Assembly: GCA_963855995.1 (NCBI GenBank)
Contig: OY979729.1
Location: 7,582,115 to 7,646,114 of the forward strand
DNA: 64,000 nucleotides
Origin: Muricea muricata
Taxonomy: Eukaryota > Cnidaria > Anthozoa > Malacalcyonacea > Plexauridae
Direction of reading: 5' to 3'
The position numbers and the translations under genes are program-made. The notes under the pieces are model-generated. The model saw only the letters and a list, made by a program, of their open reading frames with translations, searched no databases and was not told the origin of the DNA. Below are positions 1 through 10,610 of this stretch, piece after piece. Within the stretch, counting starts at the first letter, position 1; every line of letters starts with the position of its first letter.

Positions 1-275
1 AAAGTAAGGCAAGGATGATTTAACCATGAGAGCCAGGTGTGTATCATATCCAAGAGACAGTACGTGGTGGATGTACCTTTCAAACATCCAAATTGCTAAT
101 TCCTGATTGAAGGGACTCATTGAAAATGATTGAAACTGGTTCCGCTAGCTAAAACGCAAACTTTCAAGATACGAGAAGGTATGTTGTCAGGGCCATGTGC
201 CTTGAAGGGACTATTTGCCAGCAGTTTTATCATACTTCGCATGGTTCGATTGTTAGCGCAACCTTGTCCGCAGGT
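1..275 (-). pseudogene. LINE reverse transcriptase fragment (decayed)
   Basis: On the minus strand the translation contains a segment ending HGPDNIPSRILK, which fits the GPD(N/G)IP..(I/L)LK block near the start of LINE (CR1/jockey-like) reverse transcriptases. Downstream text (SLQSGI, then an in-frame stop before KVHPPRT) keeps a weak resemblance to the following RT block. Only a short, stop-containing part is present and it runs off the window edge. No nuclease or 3' tail is seen here. Confidence 0.55.
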
Positions 276-375
276 ACAATAAAAATACAAAAATATAGTC
301 ATGTGCGAAGCGAAAAATAGCTAAAAATGATTACTTTTGGGGGATATTTGTTTGTATACGAATTTGTGTCATTTA

Positions 376-576
376 TGTTAACTTTAATGGAATATACGTA
401 TTTATTGAAGAATATACTTTGAACATGTAAAAATATAATACACCTTTTGTTCAACATAACAACGTACAACGAACGTCCGATCACGTGTCCGCCTTCAGCA
501 TTACGTAACCTGCTAATATATATACTAATGTCAACACATGTCCCCATTTATACATACTGATTTCCATATATCAACA
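376..576 (-). repeat. 3' LTR of the copia element
   Basis: This 201 bp repeat reads TGTTGATATATGG at its minus-strand 5' end and is matched base for base, by eye, by 4726-4926. It is preceded on the minus strand by the purine-rich GAGTGGGG and followed by the ATTTA target duplication. Confidence 0.95.
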
Positions 577-635
577 CCCCCACTCAGACTCAACTTTATT
601 GTGTCTATGATGAGTCTGCTGCTTTCTTTTAAAGT

Positions 636-3600
636 TCAGTTTCCTAGTAGTACATAACGATGTTTCTCGACTTTAATACGAGGCAGCGACTTGGTTAATA
701 TATCCGCTGTCATGTCCTCCGTTGGAATATAATGAATTCCTACTTCTCCGTTTTCGACTCTTTCTCTCATGAAATGTAACTTTGTGTCGATGTGTTTCGA
801 TCGCTTGTGCATAACTGGATTATGACACATTTTGATACACGACTGATTATCTTCTCCAATGTAGGTTGGTTCTTTCATTGGATACCCAAAATCTTTCATT
901 AATGCTCTAAGATAAATTGCTTCTTGCACTGCTGCTGCCATAGCTTGATATTCAGCTTCGGTAGATGATAAAGCCACTGTCGCTTGCTTCTTGACTTCCC
1001 AACTTATTGCTGCACCATTTCCTTGAAATTTGAAATAGTAGCCCGTTGTAGACTTTCGATCGTCTAGATCGCCGCTCCAGTCTGCATCTGCATTACCGAC
1101 TAGCTTCATACTCGAGTTCTTGGCGAATGTCAATCGTAGATTGATTGTGCCTTTCAGATATCTAAGAACGTGTTTTGCTGCTTGCCAATGCGTTGTGTTG
1201 GGCTTTTCGAAGAATCTTGATAACTGATTGACTACATTGAGAATGTCAGGTCTGGTTTGTTTTCCAATATACAGAAGGGATCCAACTAAACTCCGATAAA
1301 GCTTCGTATCAACTAATTGGTGTTCTCCGTCGTCTTTGACTAACTTCAAGTTGACTTCTGCAGGGGTTACTTTGGGTTTGCTGTCACTCATGTTGAACTG
1401 CTTTAGAACGTTTGCGATGTACTTCTCTTGATCTACGGTAATACCGTCTTCCGATCTGAGGATTCGCATTCCCAGGAACCAGTGTAATTCTCCCCGATCA
1501 TCCATCTTGAAATTCTTCTCTAGTAACGATTTGATTTCATCGATGATTTCATTGCTCGCTCCTGCTACTATGATATCGTCTACCCATACTAGTACGTACG
1601 AGAAAATACCATCTGCGTCTTTTCTCACGAAGAGACAATAATCGTTGCGGCTTCGGTGAAATCCACTGCTGATAAGGAGATTTGCTAGTGCTTCGTACCA
1701 ATTCTTTGCTGCTTGCTTGAGACCATAGATAGACTTGTTTAGCTTGCAAACTAGGGTCTCTCCGTTTTGTCCTCGTTTAACAAACCCTTGTGGTTGTTCT
1801 AAGTAGATTTCTTCCTCAATAGCTGAGTGAAGATACGCTGACTTTACATCCATTTGCCCGAGATGTAAATCTTTCTGAGCTGCAACTGCTAACAGGGTCC
1901 TGAATGTCTCCGGTTTGCATGTGGGTGCATACGTTTCGAAGAAGTCTATCCCTTCGACTTGCGCGTAGCCTTTCGCCACATATCTAGCTTTGTACTTGTC
2001 CACTTGACCATCTGCACCGTATTTGACTCTGTATACCCATTTTCCTGGTAAAACATTCTTGTCTTTCGGTCTGTCAACAAATGTCCAAGTGTCGTTATTC
2101 TCTAGTGACTCAACCTCTGCTTGCATTGCTTCTTTCCATTGCTTGGCTTTGTTTGACTTTACAGCCTCTTCGTAGGTTTTCGGTTCTGTTGCGATTTCCT
2201 CATGTTGAATTGCGCAGAAGGTATAGGGATTCCCATATCTTTCAGGAGGTCGTCTATTTCTACTTGCTCTTGGGAGTGGTTCTTCTTCTCCAAGACCTTC
2301 TTCTTCATCTGGTAGTTGTTCTGGTGCATTTGGAACTTCGTTTTCAGTTTCCCCCACTTCATCCCCGACAGGTTTCTCTTTCGTTTGCTCATTTAAACAA
2401 TCCTCGTTGAGATCTAGATTGGGACTCTTCAAAATCGTGTCTTCTTGGTGAAGCTCTTCTTTAGACGATAAAGGTTGGATTTCATCTTCTTTAAAGCGTA
2501 CATTGCGTGCTTTAATTATTTTGTTCGTGGTCAGATCTTGTAGTATGTAGGCTGTGCTCTTGCTGTCGTAGCCAACGAACTTTGCCTTTACTGATCTGGC
2601 ATCGAGCTTTCGTAGGTTGACGTTTCTCTTCTTCACGTACGCTGTGCAGCCGAACACTCTGAGGTGGTTTCTTCTTGCTGTCTTCTTGGTAAAGAGCTCG
2701 AAAGGACTCTTTCCTTCGTTGCTATTTGCGCTGACAGTGAGATTTCGGATGTGCGTAGCGGTATCTAAGGCTCTTACCCAATACTTCTTAGGAAGCTTTG
2801 CTTGTATAAGTAAGCACCGTCCCATTTCTACTAGTGTACGATTGAAGCGCTCCGCGACTCCATTTTGCTGTGGTGTTTCCGGGACTGTAAATTCTTGTTT
2901 AACCTTCAAATCTCTGCAGAGCTCTTTGAATTTACGTGAGGTATATTCAGCTCCGTTATCTGATCGTAGTGTTCTGGGTGTTCCGTTTTCGGCAACATAT
3001 TCTTTGAACTGGTCGATCACTTCTGACTTGTTTCTCATGTACTTTACGACTGCGTACTTCGTGTACTCATCGATAAAGGTAACTGCGTATTTTGATCCGT
3101 TTAAACTAGCCACTTCGAAAGGACCAAGAATGTCTGAATATACAAGTTCCAGAGCTTTCTTTGCTTTATCCTCAACTTTCTTTGGAACCGGCTGACTTGC
3201 TTGTTTTCCCATTGCACACGTTTCGCATGTATCTTCTGTGTCGCCTCCACAACCCACAGTGCGTTTTACATCGACTTTGTTAAGATGTCCCAGACGTTTG
3301 TGCCACAAATCTATATCTCCCTTGACGCATTGTCTGGTTTCGTTGCAGGTAGATGGGTTAACTGTATTCAGGTAAGTAACTTTTAAGAAGAAAAGGCCAG
3401 AGTTCTTTGTTAAATGTATCTCACGACCATCACTCAATACCATCCTTGCTCTGCCATCGTTAAAGATGAATCTATGATCAAAGTTGACTGCTTTGTTAAC
3501 TGAAAGAAGATTGACTTTGTAATTTGGCACGTATAACACATTTCTTAGAATTAACTCTGTCGTTTTTTCATCTTTTAACTCGACTGTTATTGGCACATCA

Positions 3601-4700
3601 CCAATACCTTCGACTGCTGTGAAGTTTCCTTTGGGGTCTCTAACGCTCTTTTCATCAACTTTACGTAGATTTGTAAATACGTCCTTCTGGTTCACAATGT
3701 GGTCTGAGCAACCAGTGTCTACTATTAGATGACTTGAAACCTCTGGATTGTCGTTTCTTTCTTGTAAAGGACTGAGGAAGCATTCTGAATAAGATGATAT
3801 TGCGTTTTCATCGTTTCTTTTAGATTTACCCACTTTCTCAGAATTTCTACAGACTTTGGCTAAATGACCTCGTTTGTTGCATTTGGAGCAAATTGCTGTG
3901 CCTCTCTTGTTGCATTGTTTTGCAAAATGTCCTGAATTTCCACAGACATAACAAACTTTGGATTGCATTGGTGTTTTCGTATTTCCGTCACGTTTACTTC
4001 CGGTGTGCATTGCCACTGACGAATCGACTTCCGGTTGTTTTCTTTGTATACGACTGTCCTCGTAATTTTGTAGACGGGTTCTCAATTCAGTAAATGTCGA
4101 TGCTGGATTAAAACTTTCTTGAACAACAAAATGTTCGTATTTCCCAGGAAGGCCGTTGATAATTAGTGCATTGAACAGAGTTTCTGTTATTTGCTCACCT
4201 GCGTCCGAGAGCCTTGACATGAGTTCTTGAGCACGTATGAAATATTCATGTAATTTCTCGTCTTCTCCGAGCTGTAATCGGGATATTTGTCTCACTAAAC
4301 TGACTACGGTAGGCTTTTCTACGTTGGAATAACGTTGCTGCAGTAAACGCCATGCTTTTGCGCCGTCACCCGTACCGTCTTGGGATAAACAATCGTGTCG
4401 AATATACATCAAACTTGTTTTGTCTAGCGCCAACGCAATATGACACCAAACATTATTATTTCGCTCTTTAATATCTTCAATTTCTTTGTTTCGTTGCTGA
4501 ACTTTAGCCTGCCTCTGTGCTTGTTGTTCCGCTGAAGCATCTTCAGCTAAAGGGGCGATTTCTTCTGGTATAACTTCCTTGCCGAGTAACGATTTAAATA
4601 GCCCTTTTGTTTGCATAAAAGCCGTAAATTTTGTACTCCATGCTGGATAATCCTCAGCTGATCCAGTAAAACATAACCACTTTACTGCATTACTGTCCAT
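636..4700 (-). CDS. copia Gag-Pol polyprotein (element gene, fossil category)
   Basis: A single frame of about 1,354 residues has the order of parts typical of Ty1/copia. A Gag region carries two CCHC zinc knuckles (CYVCGNSGHFAKQC and CSKCNKRGHLAKVC). Then come an aspartic protease with DTGCSDH, an integrase with the HHCC region (WHKRLGHLN) and its catalytic core, a reverse transcriptase with the WVDD box, and a terminal RNase H. Integrase before reverse transcriptase separates it from gypsy and BEL. The frame looks whole. It starts 25 bp inside the 5' LTR and ends close to the 3' LTR. Confidence 0.95.
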   Translation of the reverse strand: MDSNAVKWLCFTGSAEDYPAWSTKFTAFMQTKGLFKSLLGKEVIPEEIAPLAEDASAEQQAQRQAKVQQRNKEIEDIKERNNNVWCHIALALDKTSLMYIRHDCLSQDGTGDGAKAWRLLQQRYSNVEKPTVVSLVRQISRLQLGEDEKLHEYFIRAQELMSRLSDAGEQITETLFNALIINGLPGKYEHFVVQESFNPASTFTELRTRLQNYEDSRIQRKQPEVDSSVAMHTGSKRDGNTKTPMQSKVCYVCGNSGHFAKQCNKRGTAICSKCNKRGHLAKVCRNSEKVGKSKRNDENAISSYSECFLSPLQERNDNPEVSSHLIVDTGCSDHIVNQKDVFTNLRKVDEKSVRDPKGNFTAVEGIGDVPITVELKDEKTTELILRNVLYVPNYKVNLLSVNKAVNFDHRFIFNDGRARMVLSDGREIHLTKNSGLFFLKVTYLNTVNPSTCNETRQCVKGDIDLWHKRLGHLNKVDVKRTVGCGGDTEDTCETCAMGKQASQPVPKKVEDKAKKALELVYSDILGPFEVASLNGSKYAVTFIDEYTKYAVVKYMRNKSEVIDQFKEYVAENGTPRTLRSDNGAEYTSRKFKELCRDLKVKQEFTVPETPQQNGVAERFNRTLVEMGRCLLIQAKLPKKYWVRALDTATHIRNLTVSANSNEGKSPFELFTKKTARRNHLRVFGCTAYVKKRNVNLRKLDARSVKAKFVGYDSKSTAYILQDLTTNKIIKARNVRFKEDEIQPLSSKEELHQEDTILKSPNLDLNEDCLNEQTKEKPVGDEVGETENEVPNAPEQLPDEEEGLGEEEPLPRASRNRRPPERYGNPYTFCAIQHEEIATEPKTYEEAVKSNKAKQWKEAMQAEVESLENNDTWTFVDRPKDKNVLPGKWVYRVKYGADGQVDKYKARYVAKGYAQVEGIDFFETYAPTCKPETFRTLLAVAAQKDLHLGQMDVKSAYLHSAIEEEIYLEQPQGFVKRGQNGETLVCKLNKSIYGLKQAAKNWYEALANLLISSGFHRSRNDYCLFVRKDADGIFSYVLVWVDDIIVAGASNEIIDEIKSLLEKNFKMDDRGELHWFLGMRILRSEDGITVDQEKYIANVLKQFNMSDSKPKVTPAEVNLKLVKDDGEHQLVDTKLYRSLVGSLLYIGKQTRPDILNVVNQLSRFFEKPNTTHWQAAKHVLRYLKGTINLRLTFAKNSSMKLVGNADADWSGDLDDRKSTTGYYFKFQGNGAAISWEVKKQATVALSSTEAEYQAMAAAVQEAIYLRALMKDFGYPMKEPTYIGEDNQSCIKMCHNPVMHKRSKHIDTKLHFMRERVENGEVGIHYIPTEDMTADILTKSLPRIKVEKHRYVLLGN

Positions 4701-4725
4701 TCTTCAATAGTCTGGGCCCATAACC

Positions 4726-4926
4726 TGTTAACTTTAATGGAATATACGTATTTATTGAAGAATATACTTTGAACATGTAAAAATATAATACACCTTTTGT
4801 TCAACATAACAACGTACAACGAACGTCCGATCACGTGTCCGCCTTCAGCATTACGTAACCTGCTAATATATATACTAATGTCAACACATGTCCCCATTTA
4901 TACATACTGATTTCCATATATCAACA
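4726..4926 (-). repeat. 5' LTR of the copia element
   Basis: This is the second 201 bp copy of the LTR. On the minus strand it is followed directly by the primer-binding-type sequence GGTTATGGGCCCAG and then by the gag-pol frame. The target duplication ATTTA lies at 4927-4931. Confidence 0.95.
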
Positions 4927-5384
4927 ATTTAGGCGAATGAAAACTCATCATTGTATCTCGGAAACTCAAGGAAATAGCACAAATTTAGGGATTTGAGTCA
5001 AATGCAATGTCGGCATTGCGATGGGCGTCATGCGTCACGTATCGTATCTGTTTACAAAGGAGTTTCTCGCTTCGAAACCGTAAAAACACATCGGACAAGG
5101 TAATATACGGGTATGAATACACGGAATACAAGGTTATCAAATCTCTAGCTGAGTAAAATACTAAAAGGCGCATGAAAAATCAAATGGCGCAAACATAATA
5201 ACGTTGATTGCGTTATATTAATGACCACGAATATTTGGAACTATATCCTCTGCTAATCGTTCAAACGTTCTCTGGCTAAAAATATTTATATATTTATGCA
5301 TTTTATGCTTTATCATTGTATCTTTATATGGCAAATTTTGAGAGTCGAATGCCAGCATTGAGATGAGCTTTTTATTTTCTTAAT

Positions 5385-5645
5385 TATAATATAGCATTTG
5401 TAAATTCTGAACGCTGATTGGCTAAGAGCCGTGTTGATATAACTCTATGTCAACACGGAAAATTCCCGCCACTCTTCTGTTAAAGTTCTTTGTGCTATAT
5501 TATAAAAGAAATATAAAACATTTTTTCCGTATTGATATACAGTGATATCAACACCGTGGTTCCACACAATTTCTTGTTTTTCCAATTTCCACTCGTGTTG
5601 ATATAACTGTATATCAACACGGAAAATGTTTTATATTTCTTAAGT
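5385..5645. mobile_element. MITE-like unit with TGTTGATATA palindromes
   Basis: Inside the inverted-repeat element, the block CCGTGTTGATATAACT ... TATATCAACACGG occurs in three related palindromic forms (about 5431-5460, 5540-5566 and 5592-5622). It is bracketed by matching AT-rich text (ATAATATAGCA at about 5388 and TGCTATATTATAA at about 5490, then AAATATAAAACATTTT and AAAATGTTTTATATTT). The pattern is that of a small hairpin-rich non-autonomous transposon. Exact ends are unclear. Confidence 0.45.
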
Positions 5646-6470
5646 ATCACATGCATCATTGTGCAGCTGTTTAATCAAATATATTGTAAACTGTAATCCG
5701 CATCTTTCCCAAGATTTTTTACCTTGAGGTTTAGGCTTATTGCGGTATTTGTAATCTTAGAAGCCTGATATGGCCCTATGACCATACTTTTCAATCTCTT
5801 TCTCTCCCCAATGTAGTCATAATAAGACTAAGTTAGTATAACATACATAAACATAGCAAGCATACAATATTCAATGTGGCAACTTCATAAAGCTTTCTGG
5901 CTAAATTTATATGGGCAAGATGATGTGTGTACAAATACTCCTACAGTGACTACATAGACGACTGAAACGATGATGCTTGCGCTATTTGATGTTTTTACGC
6001 GGCTTTCAGTATTTGTACTCAGCTAGGGATTTGATAACCTTGTATTCCGTGTATGCATATGCCTGTATATCACCTTAAGGGCTTCGAATCGAGAAATTCC
6101 TCTGTAAACAGGTGCGAATATGTGACCTGACAGCCCATCTCATTTGACTCAACTCTCTAAATTTGAACTACTTCCTTCAGTTTCCGAAATACAATGATGA
6201 GTTTTCATTTGCCTAAATGGTAAAAGTTTATATACGAACAAATATCCCCCAAAAGTAATCATTTTTGACTATATTTTTGTGTTGTTTTTATATGCGGCAT
6301 TTGGACTCGTTCCCTGTATGACGTCACAGAGCTAATTCGACCGCGCCTATTTTCTCCCGGCCATGATTTCAAAAAGCCCAATTTTTTGCATGTTTGAAGC
6401 CAAATATCTCTGGCGGAAGTATTTAACCGTTCGAATATATCATTCGAATCGTCTCGTCACGACAATTCTT

Positions 6471-6733
6471 TAAAAAAATGGTGATTATGTCATATGCACT
6501 TTAACAACTTGTTTACAAAAGATGGTGATTATGCATATGCACTTTAACAACTTGTTTAAAAAAAATGGTGATTATGTCATATGCACTTTAACAACTTGTT
6601 TAAAAAAATGGTGATTATGTCATATGCACTTTAACAGGCTTGTTTAAAAAAATGGTGATTATGTCATATGCACTTTAACAGGCTTGTTTAAAAAAATGGT
6701 GATTATGTCATATGCACTTTAACAACTTGTTTA
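6471..6733. repeat. Tandem array, ~42 bp unit, six copies
   Basis: The unit reads roughly TTTAAAAAAATGGTGATTAT followed by GTCATATGCACTTTAACAAC and TTG. It repeats six times with small changes; two copies have AACAGGC in place of AACAAC. The array directly abuts the cut end of the LINE endonuclease fragment on its right. Confidence 0.95.
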
Positions 6734-6734
6734 A

Positions 6735-7320
6735 GATTCTGATTGCATGTTAGGTTACTAATATCAAAGTCATTAAAATCCCCCCAGGACAACCATGGTA
6801 TGGTATTAATCAGGTGTTCATTTAAGTCTATATGTTCCTGGGAAGACAGATTAGCTGGGTGATAGACAATAGAGACAGCTATGCCCGTAAGTGGTCTAAT
6901 GAGGCGTTTTCGGCGTAGAAAAAGCCATAGGCATTTAAAGTTGCTATTCTCAAGATCAAATCTCCGCGTACAAGGAATTTCATCTCTTAAAAATACACAG
7001 ACCCCGCAACCACGTCTGGTTGTGCGGTCATTCGGAAATAAGTTAAAGCCATTAATATGTAGCAGACTACCTTGTATATCATTGTGTAACCAAGATTCAG
7101 TTGTTGCAACCAAATCTACAGCACTCGTGCTTAGAAGAGATAGAAGTCAACCCATCGATCTTAGGTAGCAGTGACCGCATGCATTTATTAAAAGGAAACT
7201 AGGATGTGACCCTTTAATGGACCTTGAGTTGCTATTCTTGTTTGCAATCGTTGCCCTCGGAATTGGAATGCAGCAGTGACGTAATTTAGTTCTTTGATTT
7301 GACGTAATGATTTTCTCATG
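6735..7320 (-). pseudogene. LINE endonuclease fragment (CR1/L2-like)
   Basis: Minus-strand translation gives KGSHPSFLLINACGH, then TTESWLHNDI, then RTTRRGCGVCVFLRDE and WGDFND. These fit successive blocks of the APE-type endonuclease at the start of LINE ORF2: PS(L/I)L..N.RS, (T)E(T/S)WL, the RGGG strand, and the GDFN active-site region. The N-terminal piece (about 7147-7320) and the rest lie in different frames, so at least one frameshift is present. Everything after the endonuclease is lost: the fragment stops where the 42 bp tandem array begins. No reverse transcriptase is attached. Confidence 0.8.
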
Positions 7321-7845
7321 GGAAATGGGATTCACCGTGCAGAAACGTGTAAATTTATAACTGAATGCAATTCACCAGTTACACAGTAGGAGAACGCGTG
7401 TAGTTGGTACGTGGTCGAAAGTGCAAAGTTCGTACTACGGGGGTCACGCAAGCACGCACGCTATAATGTACAATACATTGGTATTGTTCGCTTACGTTTA
7501 AATCTTTCTGATTTTCTTGAATCTGCAAAATCAAACTTTTGCCCTTTAAAAAAATGTCACGTGAAAATACAAATTATCAATTCAAAGTTATGATCGTTAA
7601 ACAGCTTCAACAATATTTAATAAATCACGGTGTTACTGTTAGCGGCATTTGAAGCCTTCCTTAGTCGACATTGCTTTGTGAGTCAAAAGGATGGGATTGC
7701 CAGCTCATTCGAATTTCGAAAAGGATGAGCATAATCAGCTGGAACGGCAATTAATTATTCCTGATGTGCAAATTAAGAATCATTCACCATGAAAACGGAG
7801 AATAACATCCCAGATTCACTGCCGTTTGGTTTATACGATGTCTTT
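7321..7845. other. Interval with no recognisable gene
   Basis: I see no coding region, transposon end or RNA gene here. Short frames occur on both strands but lack homology signals or splice context. Confidence 0.5.
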
Positions 7846-7847
7846 AT

Positions 7848-10055
7848 TTTAACCATTTCACTCTGCCGAATATGATAAGCAAGGACTTGCGTATGCCAAG
7901 GAACGGACTCTTGATGCAAGTGCAGCAGCTCATCCTGAAACACAGGAGAGACTGTGGATAATTTTTCTTGAGGAATCTGATCTTATTGCAGACTTGAGGC
8001 ATTTGAATTCTGGTCGGCCAAACCATACGTTTGACAAGTTCTTTGAGGTCTTGGAGAAGATGGTCGAAGAGATATCAGCCGCTGATGAACAACGGCACAA
8101 TATTGCTCATCTTTCAGAGTTCATTTCATTGGATGAAATGATTGACAAAGCCCAACAGCAGTGTCCAGATGGTACACCAATACCGTCAAAAAGCTTGGTG
8201 CGTCTTCAGTTTTCCCCAAGGAACCCATGCAGTCATGTTGCTATGAATTTTACTTCAAAAATCAAAGTACAATACAAAATACAGAAAAGGCAACTTAGAG
8301 CAGCCCATCCAGTTGACCACTATTGTGCAGCACAGCTGAAGTATCACAAGGAAAAAGCCATTGAAATGAAAGAAGCGACCAGTCTTTTGTTCTTTGATGA
8401 CAAAGCCAAAGTACCTGTTGTAGACCTGGGACTGCCGTGTCACCAGGTGTGAGAGGAAGGATGAGCATTGTTCCAACATCTACCACTCTTGGAGCCCTGG
8501 ATCATGATATGCCGTTAAAAGGATCTCTTGTACCCTCTGTTATACTAGAATGCAATATACCAGATGCTGTCGATGAATCCTTTGTTCAAGGTCAAGTTCA
8601 TGCAGCCATCAACGATGCAGTCTTCCAAGTAGCCTCTGGATTTAGACATGCAGCATCCACCATAAGAATGATGAAAGAAAAGCAGCAGCCCCCACCAGTA
8701 ATAATGAAGTTGACAGATGGTGGCACAGATCAAAGGAATAATTTGGAGCTGGTAAAATGTGCCTCTATCATTATCTTCAAGGAACTGAACCTTGGCATAT
8801 ACATCTTGGCCAGATGTGCACCCGGCCACAACTGGACCAACCCAGCTGAAAGAATTATGTCAATCCTAAATTTAGGATCGCAGAATGTGTCACTTGAGCG
8901 TCAACAAGGCTCTGAAGTCACAGAAAAAGTCCTGAAAGATTGTAAAAGTATGAATGATATCAGAAAACTGGCAGAAGAATCTCCAGGTATGAAAAACGTA
9001 TGGGCAGAATCAGTGACGTCACCTAGATCCAAATTGAAAGCCGCTTCTCTCGACTGAAATTAAAAGACAAGTCCATGACCCAGTTTCAGAAGATGACGTC
9101 CGTAAATTGATGCGCCAAATATCAGAATTGTTCCCAGATCTGGATGTCACAAAGCTTCAAAAAGTCCACATTGAGAAAAGTGTATCGTACAACAAGTGGA
9201 AAGAAGGACACCGCAGGGAGAGGAAGTACACGTTTCAGATCAAGACGTGTAACGACAAAAAGTGCTGTTTGCCATCCAAGATGCCTTCTGAGATGCTGAA
9301 GTGGTTGCCAGATCCCGTACTGGCTGAAGATAGAGATCATTTCAAAAAGTGTAATGAGGTAACAATTTTAATTTCAAATTTCAGTGAATTTAAGGCAAAC
9401 TCTTCTGCTATTTCTTATATTAATAGTATTTACATATTTTATATTAAAGGTTAAAGATACAGAAACAACAGAAAAAGATTGCCCATCGCTAGTAGTGGCT
9501 CAGAAAAAGAAGAAAACTGTCCCAGCAAAGCAAGCTCATGTGCCAGTGACATCCAATGTTGAAGTGCCAGCTACAGATGTGGAAATGAGAGAAACCTCAG
9601 CAGGAACAAGTTCTGTTGTAGCACCGCAATTTGCTCCTTCAACAATGACTTCCACCCAGAATGCCAGATTCCTAGTCACTTGTGTGGAGTGCAGGAAACC
9701 AAGAGTACTTTACTCATTGCATAAGCTAACGACAGAAAGTCTCTCTAGTAGTTTCCGTGAGCGAGTATGACTACACCTGTGGAGCACCTGTGCTTCCTCC
9801 GAGCAATATCTTGAGCAGCAAAGTTATGGTCAGAGCATCTCTTACATGTGCAATGCCAGTAGAAATACCATACTATGGTTCGGAACTAGGGACATCTGTG
9901 CCCTCTGTGCAGCTGAGGAAGCAGAAACTGATCAGGAACTGAAGAAGAAATACAAGACTGTCCTTCTCAATTGCATTACATGTAAAGAAGAGGGAAAGAC
10001 ACCAGTAATCCAACGTCCCCTTGGGAAACAACTGGCACGTTTTGTGATATTTTAA
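7848..10055 (+). pseudogene. Transposase-like multi-exon gene, RNase-H-fold type, frameshifted
   Basis: From about 7848 the plus strand encodes GLAYAKERTLDASAAAHPET, then TFDKFFEVLEKM, PTSTTLGALDHDM and KLTDGGTDQRNN. RCAPGHNWTNPAERIMSILN follows, then YNKWKEGHRRERKYTFQIK and LPDPVLAEDRDHF. After an apparent intron (GAG|GTAACA at 9359 to AAAG|GTTAAAG at 9449) comes a cysteine-rich tail with CVECRKPR, YTCGAPVLPP, LTCAMPVEIPYYGSELG, CALCAAEE and CITCKEEGKTP. The TDGGTD and CAPGHNWTNPAER blocks look like acidic-residue strands of an RNase-H-fold transposase; that is inference. Frame changes near 8428, 9020-9060 and in the tail show decay or sequencing errors. I recall similar multi-copy proteins in cnidarians but cannot name the family. 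Confidence 0.6.
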
Positions 10056-10072
10056 CACCAGAATGACAGTTT

Positions 10073-10082
10073 GTAAATAAAA
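10073..10082 (+). promoter_or_regulatory. Candidate polyadenylation signal
   Basis: AATAAA occurs in GTAAATAAAAG about 20 bp after the stop codon that ends the transposase-like gene, in the right place for its 3' end. Confidence 0.45.
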
Positions 10083-10083
10083 G

Positions 10084-10608
10084 TTCTTTTAAAGCTCTAT
10101 TAAACCATGTTGAAATTTGCATTTGAGCGAAGTTGTGTGCAACTTTAATATGCTGTATATTGGTTATCAATATCAAGCCTTAAAAAAGAAAAGGAAAGCC
10201 GACCTACCCTACCTAAGATTTTTACAGGACGAAATAGGAAACACCCTTATTTTTTTTGGCCTAACAGGTATGGTGAAAACTTAAAGGTATGTACCATGTA
10301 CTCAAAATATGCAAAATTGAATTTCACATTTTTAAAAATTTATTTATATCAGGAAAAGAAGGATTAGCTGCTGAAAAATATTTCACAACCAGCCAAGGTA
10401 ACTATTACATCATAATTTTGGATCTGAATTATTTTTTTGTCATTTGGTCAGCAATGTTACCATACTTTCCTCTACAAAAACCTGTACATTTTCATTTGTG
10501 GTTAGAATCTGTTGAAGTGTTTTAGGCACATTCTGCTCATCGATTCAATTACTTAAGATAAGTTAACTACAAATGTCGAATTTCAGTATGTAATCAGGTA
10601 TACCAACT
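10084..10608. other. Interval with no recognisable gene
   Basis: AT-rich sequence with a short T run near 10250. No coding, RNA or transposon-end signal could be supported. Confidence 0.5.
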
Positions 10609-10610
10609 TG

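Larger units (their letters stand above)
371..4931 (-). mobile_element. Ty1/copia LTR retrotransposon, looks whole and young
   Basis: Two 201 bp LTRs (376-576 and 4726-4926) begin TG and end CA and look identical by eye. They are flanked by the 5 bp target duplication ATTTA (371-375, 4927-4931). Just inside the 5' LTR (right side, minus strand) lies a copia-type primer site, GGTTATGGGCCCAG. A purine run, GAGTGGGG, abuts the 3' LTR. One gag-pol frame lies between. Identical LTRs suggest a recent insertion. It sits inside one arm of an older inverted-repeat element. Confidence 0.97.
281..6290. mobile_element. Old DNA-transposon-like element with ~350 bp terminal inverted repeats
   Basis: The stretch 281-375 continued at 4932-5215 is the reverse complement of about 5955-6290 with moderate divergence. 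Shared blocks include GATTACTTTTGGGGGATATT, GAAAACTCATCATTGTAT, CACGGAATACAAGGTTATCA and CTAGCTGAGTA. The copia element (371-4931) splits the left arm, so the older element is about 1.45 kb without it. No transposase reading frame lies between the arms, so it is non-autonomous. The left arm carries an extra segment of about 20 bp near its outer end. Superfamily is unknown: the outermost bases are too diverged to define a target duplication. Confidence 0.75.

Noticed and set aside
2081-3195. Long plus-strand frames inside the copia element
   Set aside because: They are antisense shadows of the gag-pol frame with no motif of their own.
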